Assembly (NCBI GenBank): GCA_022985045.1
Contig: CM040971.1
Location: 27,558,209-27,622,208, forward strand
Direction: 5' to 3'
Length of the DNA stretch: 64,000 nucleotides
Origin: Macadamia tetraphylla
Lineage: Eukaryota; Streptophyta; Magnoliopsida; Proteales; Proteaceae
Both the position numbers and the translations under genes were made by a program. Below, in pieces: positions 10,401 to 21,586 of the stretch (positions are counted from its first letter, which is position 1; every line of letters starts with the position of its first letter). The notes under the pieces are model-generated. The model was not told the origin of the DNA. It searched no databases and saw only the letters and a program-made list of their open reading frames with translations.

Positions 10401-10764
10401 ACTTACTATTGAGATTGAATGCTATAAAGGCCAGTTTGTTTGATGGAGAAAAGTGGAAAAGGAAAAAATGAGTGGGATAGTTGGTATGCTTTTCATAAAA
10501 TCCCTAAAATTATAGTTGTTTGGATGCCTTTCCCTTGGAAACTAGTAGACAACATGTTTGGTAATTAATGCTCTTATCTGTTGGCATGGCAAATAAATTC
10601 TCCCACCCCATCCCTCTAAAAATTCATACCATTTTTTTGGTAGGACTTTGCAGAAAAGGGAGGGGAAAGTGGAACCAACACTGCAAAAATTGAGACAGCT
10701 TGAAACCGCTCATTCACCGGAGAGATCTTTGGTATTAGATGTTTCATTTTAAAGAGAAGGGTTT
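10400..10764. other. Spacer, possibly a MITE-like insertion
   Basis: This is a non-coding stretch with words such as 'gaaaagtggaaaagg' near the left and 'gaggggaaagtggaa' near the right, and poly-T at about 10631. I could not pair the ends as inverted repeats, so a specific call is not supported. Confidence 0.3.
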
Positions 10765-11444
10765 TTGGGATTGTCTCGCCTGAAATCTTTAATACACTTC
10801 ATAATACTCTTAAGAAGAATGGTGCCGAGGTTAATCTCTATAGCGGTGATGGATGGGGTGGATTGGAGTTGCAGTTGTTATGGATTGGGAGAAAAATATG
10901 TATTAGAAAAGGATGTTAAAACTTTAGTGTCTGAACAAATTTTTGCTAGGTGGCAAGCTAAGGTCTTTATTATTTATTTTTCCGTTGAATATATTAAAGG
11001 GGAATCTAACTCTCTTCTTGATTTTGTAACCCATGGATTTTTGCAGGGCAATAAAAAAAGAAAGAAAGTGTTCCTTGTACCATAGGGACAAGCCCCTCAT
11101 CCTTGATGGTCTGGACACTTCCCGAAACCCTGGAAGCCTCTCCATCCCCACTATGCTCTCAATCATTCCCATCTCCAATCGATTCTCAATCCCCTTCTTA
11201 TTCACCGAAAACTCCTTTTCTTGAATCTTTCGTTGTTGTCCTCTTTCCCATCGATCAAGTTGATCTTCGAAAAACACCCTCTGAATTTGCTGCCATATAT
11301 CTACTCAACCATCTGCATCCACATATAGATGACAAATCTTGTGAATATTATTTGAAAATCCTTATAGACATAGGATCCATTGCTATCACCCATAACTATC
11401 ATAATAATTCTAATTCCATAGTATCTTTTTTTATTTTTTTGTAG
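10765..11444 (+). pseudogene. Pararetrovirus-like RNase H tail and downstream remnant
   Basis: One frame (10765-11085) contains SEQIFARWQAK, VEYIKGESNS and a FL-type tail GFLQG. This matches the end of RNase H in caulimovirus-type enzymatic polyproteins (an ARWQ... YIKG-NSL-DFLTREF block). About 100 bp later another frame (to 11444) has KTPSEFAAIYLL and YYLKILIDIGSIAITHN, a block I associate with endogenous pararetroviral ORFs. Stops and shifts break it. It may instead derive from an unusual LTR element. It is an old, degraded copy with no intact gene. Confidence 0.45.
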
Positions 11445-11745
11445 CATAATAATAGATTTCATTAAATTCCCAATTCTAGATATAATCTCTAATAGAGATT
11501 GGGGTCTTAACCCATTAAAGCTAAGAGTTATTTTTGTTTATTTAAGAGCACTTAAAGTCCACACCTTTCATTATTATAATTGTATTAAAGTATGAGATCA
11601 GGCTTTTATTTATCAAAACCCAATTGAAGCTCATAGCAATTTATCCAATTTTGTCTTTCATCCTTAAAAGGATCTTCCCAACTGTTTAGGGATCTTCTCA
11701 ATCTTTAGTGATATATATTGACTAACCTGAGCAAGGATAGTGTAA

Positions 11746-11747
<2 letters not shown>
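11445..11747. other. AT-rich spacer, no gene seen
   Basis: This stretch contains T-rich and 'attaaa' rich sequence between the pararetrovirus-like remnant and a CT microsatellite. No domain is recognisable. Confidence 0.5.

Positions 11748-11781
<34 letters not shown>
11748..11781 (+). repeat. (CT)n microsatellite, 17 units
   Basis: An uninterrupted run of CT dinucleotides. Further shorter CT runs occur at 12376-12405. Confidence 0.95.
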
Positions 11782-11782
<1 letters not shown>

Positions 11783-12019
11783 AGTGCAAGGATTAGGATT
11801 TTGAGAAAATCCCTTCAATTGTGGAGGAGCTGGTATTCAAGGGAACACAAATGTATACGTGTGGGAAGGGCCTATCATGAAAGGGCTAGGATCCCGTGAA
11901 GACTTTCCATCTGTGAAGTTTCAAGTAACAGATTGAAACCTTATCTATGGATGTGTATGAATGCTTTGTTTTATTGGTAGGATCAGTCTGTTTCTCTTCC
12001 ACGAATACCTTCAAAAACA

Positions 12020-12240
12020 TTGTGTTATCATGTGTGATGGAAGTTTTGATTCTTCCGCTTGCATGAATGGATGGACATTTGTTATTTTTTTAAAGTACGT
12101 AATATGTTTGTGCCTCCTTAAAATCTATATGTGCAAGAATATCATATGAATTTGAAGCTAAAGGAATTCTTGAAGGGTTGCAGCAAGAAAGACAATTAGG
12201 TTTTATTGTCACCACTATTTGGATTTATTAGTTGAACTGG
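12020..12240 (+). pseudogene. LINE RNase H N-terminal remnant
   Basis: The plus strand reads VIMCDGSFDSSACMNGWTF, matching the first RNase H strand of plant LINEs (CDGS...GWGFV). About 90 bp later EFEAKGILEGLQQERQLGF matches the catalytic-helix block (E-EA-AI-EGL). Catalytic Asp of CDGS and Glu of the EA block are visible, but a shift and stop follow. The sequence changes character at about 12240. The complementary C-terminal part is not adjacent. Confidence 0.5.
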
Positions 12241-13272
12241 GTCTTGACCTGGTTCGTTTGTGGGTCACCCACTTGCGGTAATCATAGACCCTAGATTAGG
12301 AACCCTAGCTAGCCAAATCTCTTTAAATAAGAGGGTTGGCCACAACAAAGCAAATTTTGAACCTAATCTCTCGGTCTCTCTCTCTCTCTGATCTCTCTCT
12401 CTCTCTTCCTATTCTCTTCCATCTCTCCCAATTGAGAGTGTGTCTCCAAGGATATCCATTGCAATCCTTGGATTTTGAGGGTGGAACATTTCCTAACGGA
12501 TTGTCATAATCCTTTGTTCATTACTATTTGTGTGGATTGACGTGTAGCACAATCCGATTTATTCCACTCTGTGGAAAGCAACATCGAGATAACCCAAGAT
12601 ACCCATTTACTTTCCATTTTATATAGATGTTAGAGCCACAATTTGGTTGCATTGCACATCACCGCGCATCATTGCATAGTGCTATTCCTTCCTGCGCTCG
12701 CCTACGACTATGCCGCATTGTAACTTCCAATGGCAAATCCCTTCTCACACTCTTCATACGCATCACACTAGCAATTGCTCAAACCCTTGATGTGGCTTTT
12801 GTGAACACACACATGCCTTATGTGGGAAGATGGCCACTATCATTGTTCCCTTCAACATAAAACATGACTTCCATGCCTACTTGCAATTTTCTCTCTTACA
12901 ACGTGCGTGGTGAGCTGCGTAGGCGTCCTTGCCGTAGGCTTTGAAGTTGTAGAAATGATTAAGGGGACATAACAACTGATTTTATTATTAAAAAAAAAGG
13001 AAAAAGAGACTAATTGAATCAGGACGCAATCATGATACAATCGTGATTGAGTTTCTTTTCCGTAAATCAAAAGTTTTTTTTTCTTCTCAGCGGAGTTTTA
13101 TTTGTTTTAACATGCTTTTGCCCATGATGTGACGTATCAGATTTGATCAGATCGATTTGAATTGGTTAAATCAAATTGATATTGACTTTGATTGATCTTG
13201 GTTTATGGTTGATGCCATATCAATAGATTTATATGGACAACGGGTAATCAAGTTAAAATAAAACTCAACTGA
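12241..13272. other. LTR-like or unclassified repeat sequence, no gene
   Basis: A 'tttaaataagagggttgg' promoter-like block (12321) followed by CT-rich leader and 'ggattttgagggtggaacat' resembles the R/U5 part of a copia-type LTR, but I could not find its ends. The 12627-12860 open frame shows no domain. The stretch 13080-13270 is AT-rich with repeated 'gatttgatcagatcgattt' style words. Confidence 0.35.
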
Positions 13273-14013
13273 GATATGAGTAATAGTTGGGATGAGCACA
13301 TTTTCCTTATTGAGTTCTCCCACAACAATAGTTATTAGGCCACCATCAGAATGTCCCCATTCGAGGCACAGTATGGCAGAAAGTGTCGAACTCCACTCTA
13401 TTAGGATGAGGTTGGTGAGCGGCATATTTTGGGTCCAAAGTTGATACATGATACTAGTGAGAAGGTGAATGTGATTAGAGAAAGGATCAATGTAACTCCG
13501 TCTAGGCAGAAAAGCTCGGGATGTTAGGAGGAAACATCTGGACTTTGGTGTTGGACACAAGGTATTCTTGCGGATCTCCCCAGTTAAACGGGTGATGCGG
13601 TTTGGCAAGAAGAGAATGCTTAGTCCAAGGTTTATGGGACCGTATGATGTATTGGAGAGGATTAGACTGGTAGCTTACCGGATAGCTTTACCGCCAGTTG
13701 GAAGGTACACATGATGTCTTCCATGTTTCTATGTTGAGGAAGTACATTCCCGACCCCACTCACGTCTTGACTTATATACCCCATGAGTTGGACGAGGATT
13801 TTACCTACGTAGAGTTTTCGGAGAAGATTGTTGACGGAAGAGCATGTTCTCCGTAGCCACACCGTTTTCTTTATCAAGGTGAAATGGATGAACCACCCCA
13901 AACAAAAAGCATTCTGGGAGCGAGAAGATGAGATATTGAAGCAGTATCTTGGATTGTTTGATTTGCCAGGTATATTCAATTTCGAGGATGAAATTCTTGT
14001 AAGGTGGGGGGAA
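13273..14013 (+). pseudogene. Tekay-like copy 1: integrase C-terminus and chromodomain-like tail
   Basis: This aligns with 24290-25031 of copy 2. Shared blocks are the integrase 'SYSWDE... FSYNNSYQ' type end, GPYDVL-type linker, VFHVSMLRKY and the tail VKWMNHPKQKAFWEREDEIL. The tail (a V-W---TWE-E-L---Y--LF pattern) is the C-terminal chromodomain-like region of chromoviruses, which directs integration to heterochromatin. Stops and shifts interrupt it. The gap-tagged purine tract 'aggtggggggaa' (14002-14013) leads into the LTR. Everything upstream is missing, so the left edge is a breakpoint. Confidence 0.75.
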
Positions 14014-15310
14014 TGTTATACCTGTGCCCTGACTCGGTCTAATTTGAATTGTTTGATAGGTCTCGGACCAGAGATCTAAAGCACGGCAGGGTTTTGGCTC
14101 GCGACTTCCCATTGCCAAAGGGGAGAGATGACCCCAAGTGTTCATGCATCGTGTGCCAGTCTAATTGGAGGGGATTTGTACCTTCTGATCCCAGACGGTA
14201 AGTGACCCACTCCTCAGACATAAGTCAAGGCACATATCGAAGTTACCGAAAGGCCTTGAGCATGGCCGAGGGCAACCACCCGTGCAAGACCAGCCATAGG
14301 ACAACGAGCAGTCAAGACAGCAAGCTGTCTTGACCACCGAAAATATGCCACTAGATCCACTGGGCCTGAATCTAGTGGGCTGTTTCTAGTGAACATAACA
14401 GACTGCTGTCATGGTGTTGATGCCCGTGGGTCTTGCCACTCGCATCTTAAATAGTCTCAAATGATCCCAAATCATCCCCCACACTTTACTCATGACGTGA
14501 ATGCATTTTGAACCTAAGTAGGTGGGTTCTCGGGCTCTGAAAGTTATAATAACCCAATTGGTCTAAATAGGGTCTAACCAAACAGACCCTAAGGTCCATT
14601 TTAACTTATAAGTTAGAAATAAGGAATTCGTTTTCTCATTTCTATTGTGTCCAATGTAAGAAAGGAGAGAAAAAGGAGAAGAAGGAAGAAGAAGAAGGGG
14701 AAGAAGAAGGAGAAGGCTAACCTCGGTGCCGGTTGCCGCCAAGTTATCGGAATCGCTGTCGGATGTAAGTACACTCACTTCCGCCACTCTCTCTCTTCAT
14801 TTCAACTAAGATAAAGCTAAGTATGGATGGAATCTTAGTGTACAAACCATGTTAAGGTCGTAGAATGCGTGTTCTACCCCCCGGTGTTGTTACCGAGCTC
14901 GAACCAAGCCCGGTGAGCTCTGACAACATGTATTGCCAAAAGACTAACTAGGGTTTTGATCGTTCGATCGAAGTATCTTCCAAATGATTTGGTGGAATTA
15001 GGATTTTATTGGCTTTGAATGATGCTAGGAACATCCCCTACAAACTCCATGGAATAAACCCCGCAATCGGGCCCGAGCCAGAAAGCCCCAAAATGGGTGG
15101 ATTGTCCTGAACCACCATCGAAATAGCCCACCGGATCCACTGGGTTTGCTTTCAATGGCATATTTTCAGTGGACCACTGAGCCTTTGGAGCTCTTTTTCA
15201 GTTCCACTAGAAACATAATTGATATTTCCAATGGAAATTCCCTGTTTCCGATGGATGTTTCTGGTGACATTACTGTCACTGATGGATTTTGTCTGTACCC
15301 TTTAGGGGTG
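14014..15310 (+). mobile_element. Tekay-like LTR, truncated (copy 1)
   Basis: It begins TGTTATACCTGTGCCCTGAC and follows the copy 2 LTR (25032 onward) through 'cactgatggattttgtctg' to 15310, where an Athila-like LTR starts. The remaining ~1.7 kb of the LTR is absent on the right side of that insertion. Confidence 0.85.
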
Positions 15311-16560
15311 TGATGAGCACATTTATGTGTGAAATCTAAGGTAGTAAAACATGCATTTTACATATTTAGAATGGAACTACCTTGGGTCTTACTCTCTTTT
15401 TGCAGGTTTTATATTTTCAAGGCTTCAAGGACTATCGGTCGCTATATCTCCAATTTTACACGTAAAGAGGTCCTATTTCTTTTCATGGTTATGAAGAGGA
15501 TGAAATTCTGAGCAAGATGGACTTGTTCAATTGCAAGTACACATTCATTTGGTCAATCGTACAAGTGATTATTCTTTTCGGGTCAGAAAAAGAATAATGG
15601 ATCAGAACTGAACCGAGATGCAGAACCATCCCATCTGCAGTTATTCCAAGGGTATAAGGAATATTCTAAATGCTAACAAGGATTGATGGACCACATCCTT
15701 AAGTGATTGAAGATTCATTTTATGGTGTTGGACCGTATGTAAGTCTGTGGGTTCCTTGTACTTTTGATTTGGAGTTGAGACCTTCTTTTTAATTTGGCAT
15801 GAGTTAAAAATGCACAATTTTAAATTTAATGTGAAATGTGGTATAAATAAGAATAAGAGTTGATTATCTTGGAACTAGACTCGCATTGCACCTCAGGAAG
15901 CGTGGTGTTTTGATCAAAATTCTTAGGGAGGAAACTTCTGAAAGAATTCTAGCATCATTGTCTTTGTGGGCATATGCAAAAAGCGAAGCTACATAGTAAC
16001 TTGGGTGTCTGGTGTTTACTCCACCATGTCATTCAGGCCAAAAGTAGTGGAGTAGAATAGAGTTTATTAAGAGAAAAAAAGGAGAAAAAAATGTGCAAAT
16101 GTCATTAATGCTAGGTAACATGTTTGGTCAAAAATATTCCAACGCCTTAGTTATTGGTTCCCTATTTCTTCACAAGTGGTTTTGCCTTAAGATAAGGATG
16201 TTTTGGAAGAGACGAAGTGAGTTCCAAATTAAGAAATATGCTAGTGCCTGGAATTGATAAATGGTAATAAAAGTTCAAGTGTGGAGGTCCCTTGTAAGAG
16301 GAATTATCTTTGCTCCTAATCGGTATGGCCCTTACCTTTAGTCAAGGTTGGGATTTGTTTATTCTGAATTTTATGTGCGTATTCACTGCAAACACCCCGA
16401 GATACAACTCGTCCACTATGGGTGACCTAGTGGTTTAAAAGCTTGTTGCACATGCTAAGTGTAACCGTGATTCCTACGAAAGTGAGTTAGGTTTTTTATT
16501 CTTATTCTTTTTCTTTTTGTTTTGCTCGAGGATTAGCAAAGTCTAAGTGTGGGGGAATTC

Positions 16561-18145
16561 TGATGAGCACATTAATGTGTAAAATCTAGTGTAGTAAAGC
16601 ATGCATTTTATATACTTAGAATGGAACTACCTTAGGTTTTACTCTCTTTTTGGTTTTATATTTTCAAGGCCTTAGGACTATCAGGCGCTATATCTACAAT
16701 TTTACATTTAAAGAAGTCCTATTTCTTTTTATGGTTATGAAGAGGATGAAGTTCTGAGCAAGATGGACGTGTTCAATTGCAAGTACACATTCGTTTGGTC
16801 AACCGTACAAGTGATTATTCTTTTCGGGTCAGACAAAGAATAATGGATCAGAATTGAACCGAGATGCAGAACCAGCCCATCTGCAGTTGTCCCAAGGGTA
16901 TAAGGAATATTTCAAATGCCAACAAGAATCGATAGACCACATCCTTAAGTGATTGAAGATTCATTTTTGGTAACAACAACTACCTAGCGTAGTTGGTGAG
17001 TTGTGGTTTGTAAAATCCCTTCCTTATTAGGAGGTCTCAAGTTCGAACCTCTTAGCTGCCATTTTGTTAAGGTTTTCCCTCCCCCATTCTCTATATAATA
17101 GAATTAATACAAAGGGAGGAGGCACTTCATTCTTCTTCTAGGGTTTTCTTTTTAGTTGCTCTATCTCTTTCTCTAGTTTTCTCTTTCTCTAGCTCTAGTT
17201 CTAGGTTTATGCTTTAAACACTTTTCTAAGTTCTTTTTATTCAATTAATGCAAGCACTTTTGTTTTTTATTCAGTCTTTTATTTTTATTGTTTAAACAAT
17301 TGAAGTTGTAATTTTCAAGTTCTAGGTGATAAAAATAAGCTATGAAGCATGTCTTTCAAGTTTAATTTTTTCTTCAGATTTGTTTTCTCTAGTACTAGAA
17401 GTTTCAAATTTGGTTTATTCCAGATCTGATTTTTAGTACTGGTAGTATTTCAAATCGATCAAGTTTTCAGTTCAAGGGTTGAAGTTCAAGTTAGTAGGCT
17501 CCTTCAGTAGTCTTCTCTCCCTAGTCTCATTCCCTCTTCTGACTACCCTTTCTTTCTTAATTTAGGATTTTGATTTTAGTCGTTATATTATTGCTATCCC
17601 TTTCCCCCAAGGTTTATGGCTAGTGAGTGTATGTGTTGGCTTTGCCCCTCCTAGTCATAGAACCATCATTTTATTAATTTTATTTTAATTGTCTCCCTTT
17701 TCTTAAAGTCAAGTAAAGTAACCCTTGTAAGAGTGACTCTCTAGTCAAGTAGAGAAGCTCATATTATGATGCATCCGTCGGGCTAAGTAGAGAAACCCAC
17801 TTGTGAGTCTCTCTCTAGCTTTATCCCCTTTCTTTTACTTTATTTTTATTTCAGTTTTTTTTTCCTTCATTGCTTTTTAATTGCGTGGGGTGTTTATTTT
17901 CAGCTATTTATTTATTTAATTTTAATTGCGTGGCTTATGTATTTAAATTCTTAGATGACGAATGGTTAGGCCATTTTTTTAGATACATATGTTTAGGACG
18001 GTAGTTAGAATTAGATAACAATCATTAATCGGTTCACTTTCGCATTATTAAAAGAAGCAAAAAAATAAAGTGGTTGCTCTCCCTATGTTAGACCCGTAGC
18101 TACACTGATCCGTACGCTTACAGTTGCATTTTAAAATCTCAAACA
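16561..18145 (+). mobile_element. Athila-like 3' LTR (LTR C), 1585 bp
   Basis: It follows the polypurine tract 'agtgtgggggaattc' (16546-16560), starts TGATGAGCACATTAATG and ends ...AAATCTCAAACA. Around 16982-17060 it carries a tRNA-like module shared with LTRs E and F. A TATA-like 'ctctatataatag' lies at 17089. Confidence 0.85.
16982..17060 (+). repeat. tRNA-like (SINE-type) module inside LTR C
   Basis: An A-box-like TAGCGTAGTTGG (16985-16996) and a B-box-like GTTCGAACC (17041-17049) are spaced 56 bp apart, as in tRNA-derived SINE heads. Between them lies 'ggaggtctcaa', resembling the anticodon-arm to variable-loop part of SINE heads. The same block is in LTRs E and F but not in LTR A. Confidence 0.65.
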
Positions 18146-18389
18146 GGAGACAAGTATAGGTGTTATAGCCATTTCATTATAAAGGAGAACTTGATTACAC
18201 AACCTACGCTTTTTATAAAATTAAAGTACGGAAAGCAGGAAATCCTAACTACCCTAAAGACTAGGAATGTAAATGATAGAAACAAATGACATAAAATGAA
18301 AGTTCAACTAAACCTAAAACATCAAACACTAATAAAATATGGAAAGGAAATCCTAAAAGCTACAGTGGCAAACGTGCCACTACTCTTGC
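18146..18389. other. Non-coding, 3' flank of antisense pseudogene
   Basis: No feature is visible; this is likely the 3' untranslated region of the reverse-strand pseudogene next to it. Confidence 0.4.
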
Positions 18390-19740
18390 TGCTCTTGCCA
18401 CTACTACTGCTGGTTCTGTCCCTGACCCTGAGCCTGGTTCAGACCATGCATTCCTGGTGGAGGCACCAGAATACCAAGATGGAAGACCATTGCCTGCATC
18501 TGTGCCTCTAGGGAGGCCACTCTATTGTTAATAAGACAATAGGTCCTATCTATGCTATTGAGGCAGCCATCTATACTCCTCATCAAAGATGTGGCGGTGT
18601 TTAGGCGAGCCATAACGTCATTAAGACCGTAAGGCCTTGCACCTCTAGTGCCTCGAGAAGTAGAAGCAGCCATAGAACCTATAGTCGGGATCAGGTGGTG
18701 GAGCCCCACCAACCCTAGCAGCTTCTCCTCCTACACCACCAACACCTCCACCAACATCACCAGAATCATTGTCGACATTACCGGCACCGCCACCTTCTTC
18801 CTCCATAGGCTGCTGACCCTCTCCTAGAATAGGTGTCACCTCCCTTAGATCTATGGTCATCTTCCTCAGAGAATCTTGGTTAAAGTCTGTGACCTCTTCA
18901 CCCAAGCGTGCCTCTCCCTCCAAGTCCACCTTAAAGTGACAAAAGATGTCAGTAAGTATTCTTCCATAGCACAGGCTTCTCGCTCGGTGATCCACTCCTT
19001 CGGACCGAAGTACCATGGTCCACATAAGGAGGTTAGGAAGACGTATCTGCACCTCCATGTACACGCAGTAGGTCACATAGGCTCGCAGTGTGGATACCTC
19101 ATCATAGTGTCCACAAGTGGGAAGAACATTCAATTGAATCGCACGATAGACGACCATTGAAGTAGCAAAGTAGTTGACTGAGTGGTTCCACCCCTTGGGT
19201 TCCTTAGTCAACATGTTGTTTATCTCTGAAAAGTATCGGGACTCTGGAAGTCATAAGCTAGAGTCCAAGGCGGGCAGTACACCAGGTTACCGGTATTGCT
19301 GACCATCAGAATATTTGCCAACTGCCCCATATCAAAGGAGATCTCCACCCCCTTCACATAGGAGGTGATTCGCATCTCTTCAGTACCTTGGTTCATGCAT
19401 TGTAGGTTGGAGTAGAATAACCTGACCAATGTAGGGTAGTAGTACTTGTTGGGTTTTAAGATGCAGTACCACCCAACATTGTCAAACTGTTGATGGAGAC
19501 GGAATACACAAAGTCATTGGTCCTCACATAGACTCTCGGGTCCATGTTGCGGCACTTTAAGAGTTCCCAATGGTCTTGCCTCAGCCACAGAGCTGAACAA
19601 GATTGGGTTGAATTGAGAGGCGACAACTTGCTCCTCTTATTCAACGGCACGCCGGGTACATACATGGCATCCAGAAATTGTTGCAATATGATTCCTAAGG
19701 ATTGAGAATGAAGAATCCGTTTCAATGGCTGAATGTAAAG
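18390..19740 (-). pseudogene. Putative plant transposon protein domain (PF20167-like) pseudogene
   Basis: Read on the reverse strand, blocks appear in order. About 19725-19560 has FLDAMYVPGVPLNKR. About 19500-19220 has GWYCILKPNKYYYPTLVRL then FYSNLQ, ITSYVKGVEISFD and ILMVSNTGNL. About 19214-18980 has LNVLPTCGHYDEVSTLRAY and LPNLLMW. Then a Gly/Glu/Pro-rich linker and a C-terminal SMRSIDG...VASLEAQMQAM coiled coil, ending about 18404. The YP-LV--FY-NL and SYVRGV patterns are hallmarks of this plant family, whose function is unknown. At least three frameshifts disable it. The protein would normally be 300-450 residues, which fits the span. Domain name is from memory and should be tested. Confidence 0.6.
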
Positions 19741-19930
19741 CTCACAGAGAAAAAAAACACAAAACTAGGTTACAGAGAGGAGGAACATACCTTTGGTGCG
19801 AATGCGCACCGATCGATCACGACAATATTGAGAGGAAGGTAGGGAATGGGTTGAAAAGTCCTCCTTGGCCATTTCCACACATTTTCCATAAGTTAGAATA
19901 GGGTTTTGTATAATGAAACCCAAACCCGAG

Positions 19931-19943
19931 CCTATTTATAGCC
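19931..19943 (-). promoter_or_regulatory. TATA box, reverse strand
   Basis: The reverse strand reads GGCTATAAATAGG about 200 bp upstream of the first recognisable codons of the antisense pseudogene. Further upstream are 'ccaccgg/ccggtg' rich words seen in Tekay-like LTRs, so this may be an LTR promoter remnant rather than the gene's own promoter. Confidence 0.5.
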
Positions 19944-20400
19944 ATTTTGGAGCCACCAGAAACACTGGGCATGCTTCCGGTGCCTGTTTCCGGTGAAGTG
20001 AAAAATCCCAAGTTGCTCTCTGTTTTGCCCACTGAAAATAACACTGATATTTTTGGTGGATTAAGCCATATTTCCAATGAGAAGTCTCCCTGTTTTCGGT
20101 GGACTAAATTAGAAAATAAATTATTTTATTTTTCAAATCTAATTTATTATGTTTTTGCCTAATTGTGTGCCCCTTTTTGATACACGGGCAATCATATCCA
20201 AATATGTGTGGACCCCACCTATACATAGCCTAATCCTAATTTCTTCTATCGTATATGTGTGGGACCCACTATGCATGCATGTATTCTAATTATATGCAAC
20301 CTTGTATATGCATGTGCACTAATCGGATTCCTTCACAGGGGTCATGTCTGCAGGAACACTCAATCCTGATTCTGATCATATCTATCTCCTCCTGCTTCCC
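19944..20400. other. LTR-like or intergenic, no gene
   Basis: This stretch contains 'ttccggtg', 'ttttcggtggac' and 'tttttggtggatt' words like those in Tekay-like LTRs, then AT-rich DNA with 'gtgtgggacccac' repeats. No 5' LTR or primer binding site for Tekay copy 2 could be located here. Confidence 0.4.
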
Positions 20401-20779
20401 CTACATGGAATGGGGGTAGACCATGCAATGCACCTTCAGCTCCATCGGTACTTATAGCCCAGATGTGGCATCCATCATAGATAATATGATGCGGGAGTTG
20501 AAGAAAGGTAAAACCAGTTTATAGCTAGGATTGATGATAGGATCCGGGCAATGGAAGCCTGTAATGCATTGCCCGTACCTCCTACTCCATCGGCACCCGT
20601 TCCAATATCCACTGGATTGGCTACCTTTCAAACGTCTAGTGGGGCACAAGTGTATTGGTAGGTGCAAGACCCGATGCCAGATCAAGCCCAATCCCATGTA
20701 GAGGGCTGGGATAGACTTGATGAAAATGATGGAGAAGTTTCAACAACTTAGGCCCCCATGCTTCTCAAAGGTGGGCCAA

Positions 20780-21480
20780 GACCCGTTGTATCCATCAAGA
20801 TGGATTGGTGGAATGGAGAAGGTTTTTAGACTGATGGGTTGCACTGATGAGCAAAAAATTTATGTGCGGCTATCAGTTACAAAATGAAGCAGATGATTGG
20901 TGGAGTGCCACCGAGCCTATTCTGTGGGCTAGTAACCCAAATCCCACTTGGGCAAAGGGGCCTTCTTTGAGAACTATTTTTTGGAAAGCTTCCAGGATAG
21001 GAGAGAGAGTGAGTTCTCTCAGTTGGTTCAAGGTTCTTAGTCTATGCTCGAGTATAAGCAACGCTTCGAGGAGCTATTCCATTTTTCTCTTGAGCATCTC
21101 AGAGGTGATAGAGCTAAAGCAAAGAATTTTGAGAAAGGGTTGAGGCCAGTATTGGGTCAACCATTGTGGGGTTAAAATTACAAATCTATACTGAGGTGGT
21201 CTAAGTGGCCAAATCTATTGAAGATTGGCATAGGGACAACTTCACGACCCATCAAGGGACGGGAAAGAGGCTAATGGGATCTACTGATTCTAGGGGAGGC
21301 AGCAAACCTTTTCGAGTGCCCTATGTTAACCCAACTTTAGTGCAATTCAGGAAGCCTATGCTAGTCAAACTTCCCAGTCCTCCCGATCTAGTATTGTATC
21401 TCAGTCTTCGAGATTAAGCCCGAGGTGCTTTCATTGTGATCAGATGGGCCACATGGTGAGGACATGCCCCCACCGAAGGC
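20780..21480 (+). pseudogene. Tekay-like gag remnant with zinc knuckle (copy 2)
   Basis: Blocks in shifting frames: KVFRLMGCTDEQKIYVRLS, LQNEADDWWSA, EFSQLVQGS, LEYKQRFEELFHFS and AKNFEKGL. This is the chromovirus gag order. At 21421-21470 the frame reads CFHCDQMGHMVRTCP, an intact CX2CX4HX4C zinc knuckle that would bind the element's RNA. Stops and at least two shifts prevent translation as one protein. It leads directly to the protease/RT ORF at 21587. Confidence 0.75.
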
Positions 21481-21586
21481 CAGGTGATACACTATACATT
21501 ATGCCACCTAGGCCCCAACAGACATATTCAGCCCCTAGACCAGTGCAACCCCTATAGGGTCAGAGACCACAGGGTAGAGTGTTTGT

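Larger units (their letters stand above)
15311..18145 (+). mobile_element. Athila-like deletion derivative
   Basis: The element consists of the first 410 bp of an LTR (15311-15720, TGATGAGCACATT...), then the last ~840 bp of an internal region (15720-16560, matching 39335-40205), then a full LTR (16561-18145). The junction at 15718-15724 sits in a short shared 'tttta-ggtg' word. All coding sequence is lost. Flanking 5-mers (GGGTG left, GGAGA right) do not match, and the interrupted Tekay-like LTR does not resume on the right, so the right flank was probably changed by recombination. Confidence 0.8.

Noticed and set aside
11033..11277. Reverse 117-aa and plus 63-aa frames
   Set aside because: Shadows of the pararetrovirus-like remnant in other frames.
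18146..20340. 5' LTR of Tekay-like copy 2
   Set aside because: No TGTTACACC start, GGGTGTGACA end or primer binding site before gag; the region holds an antisense pseudogene instead.
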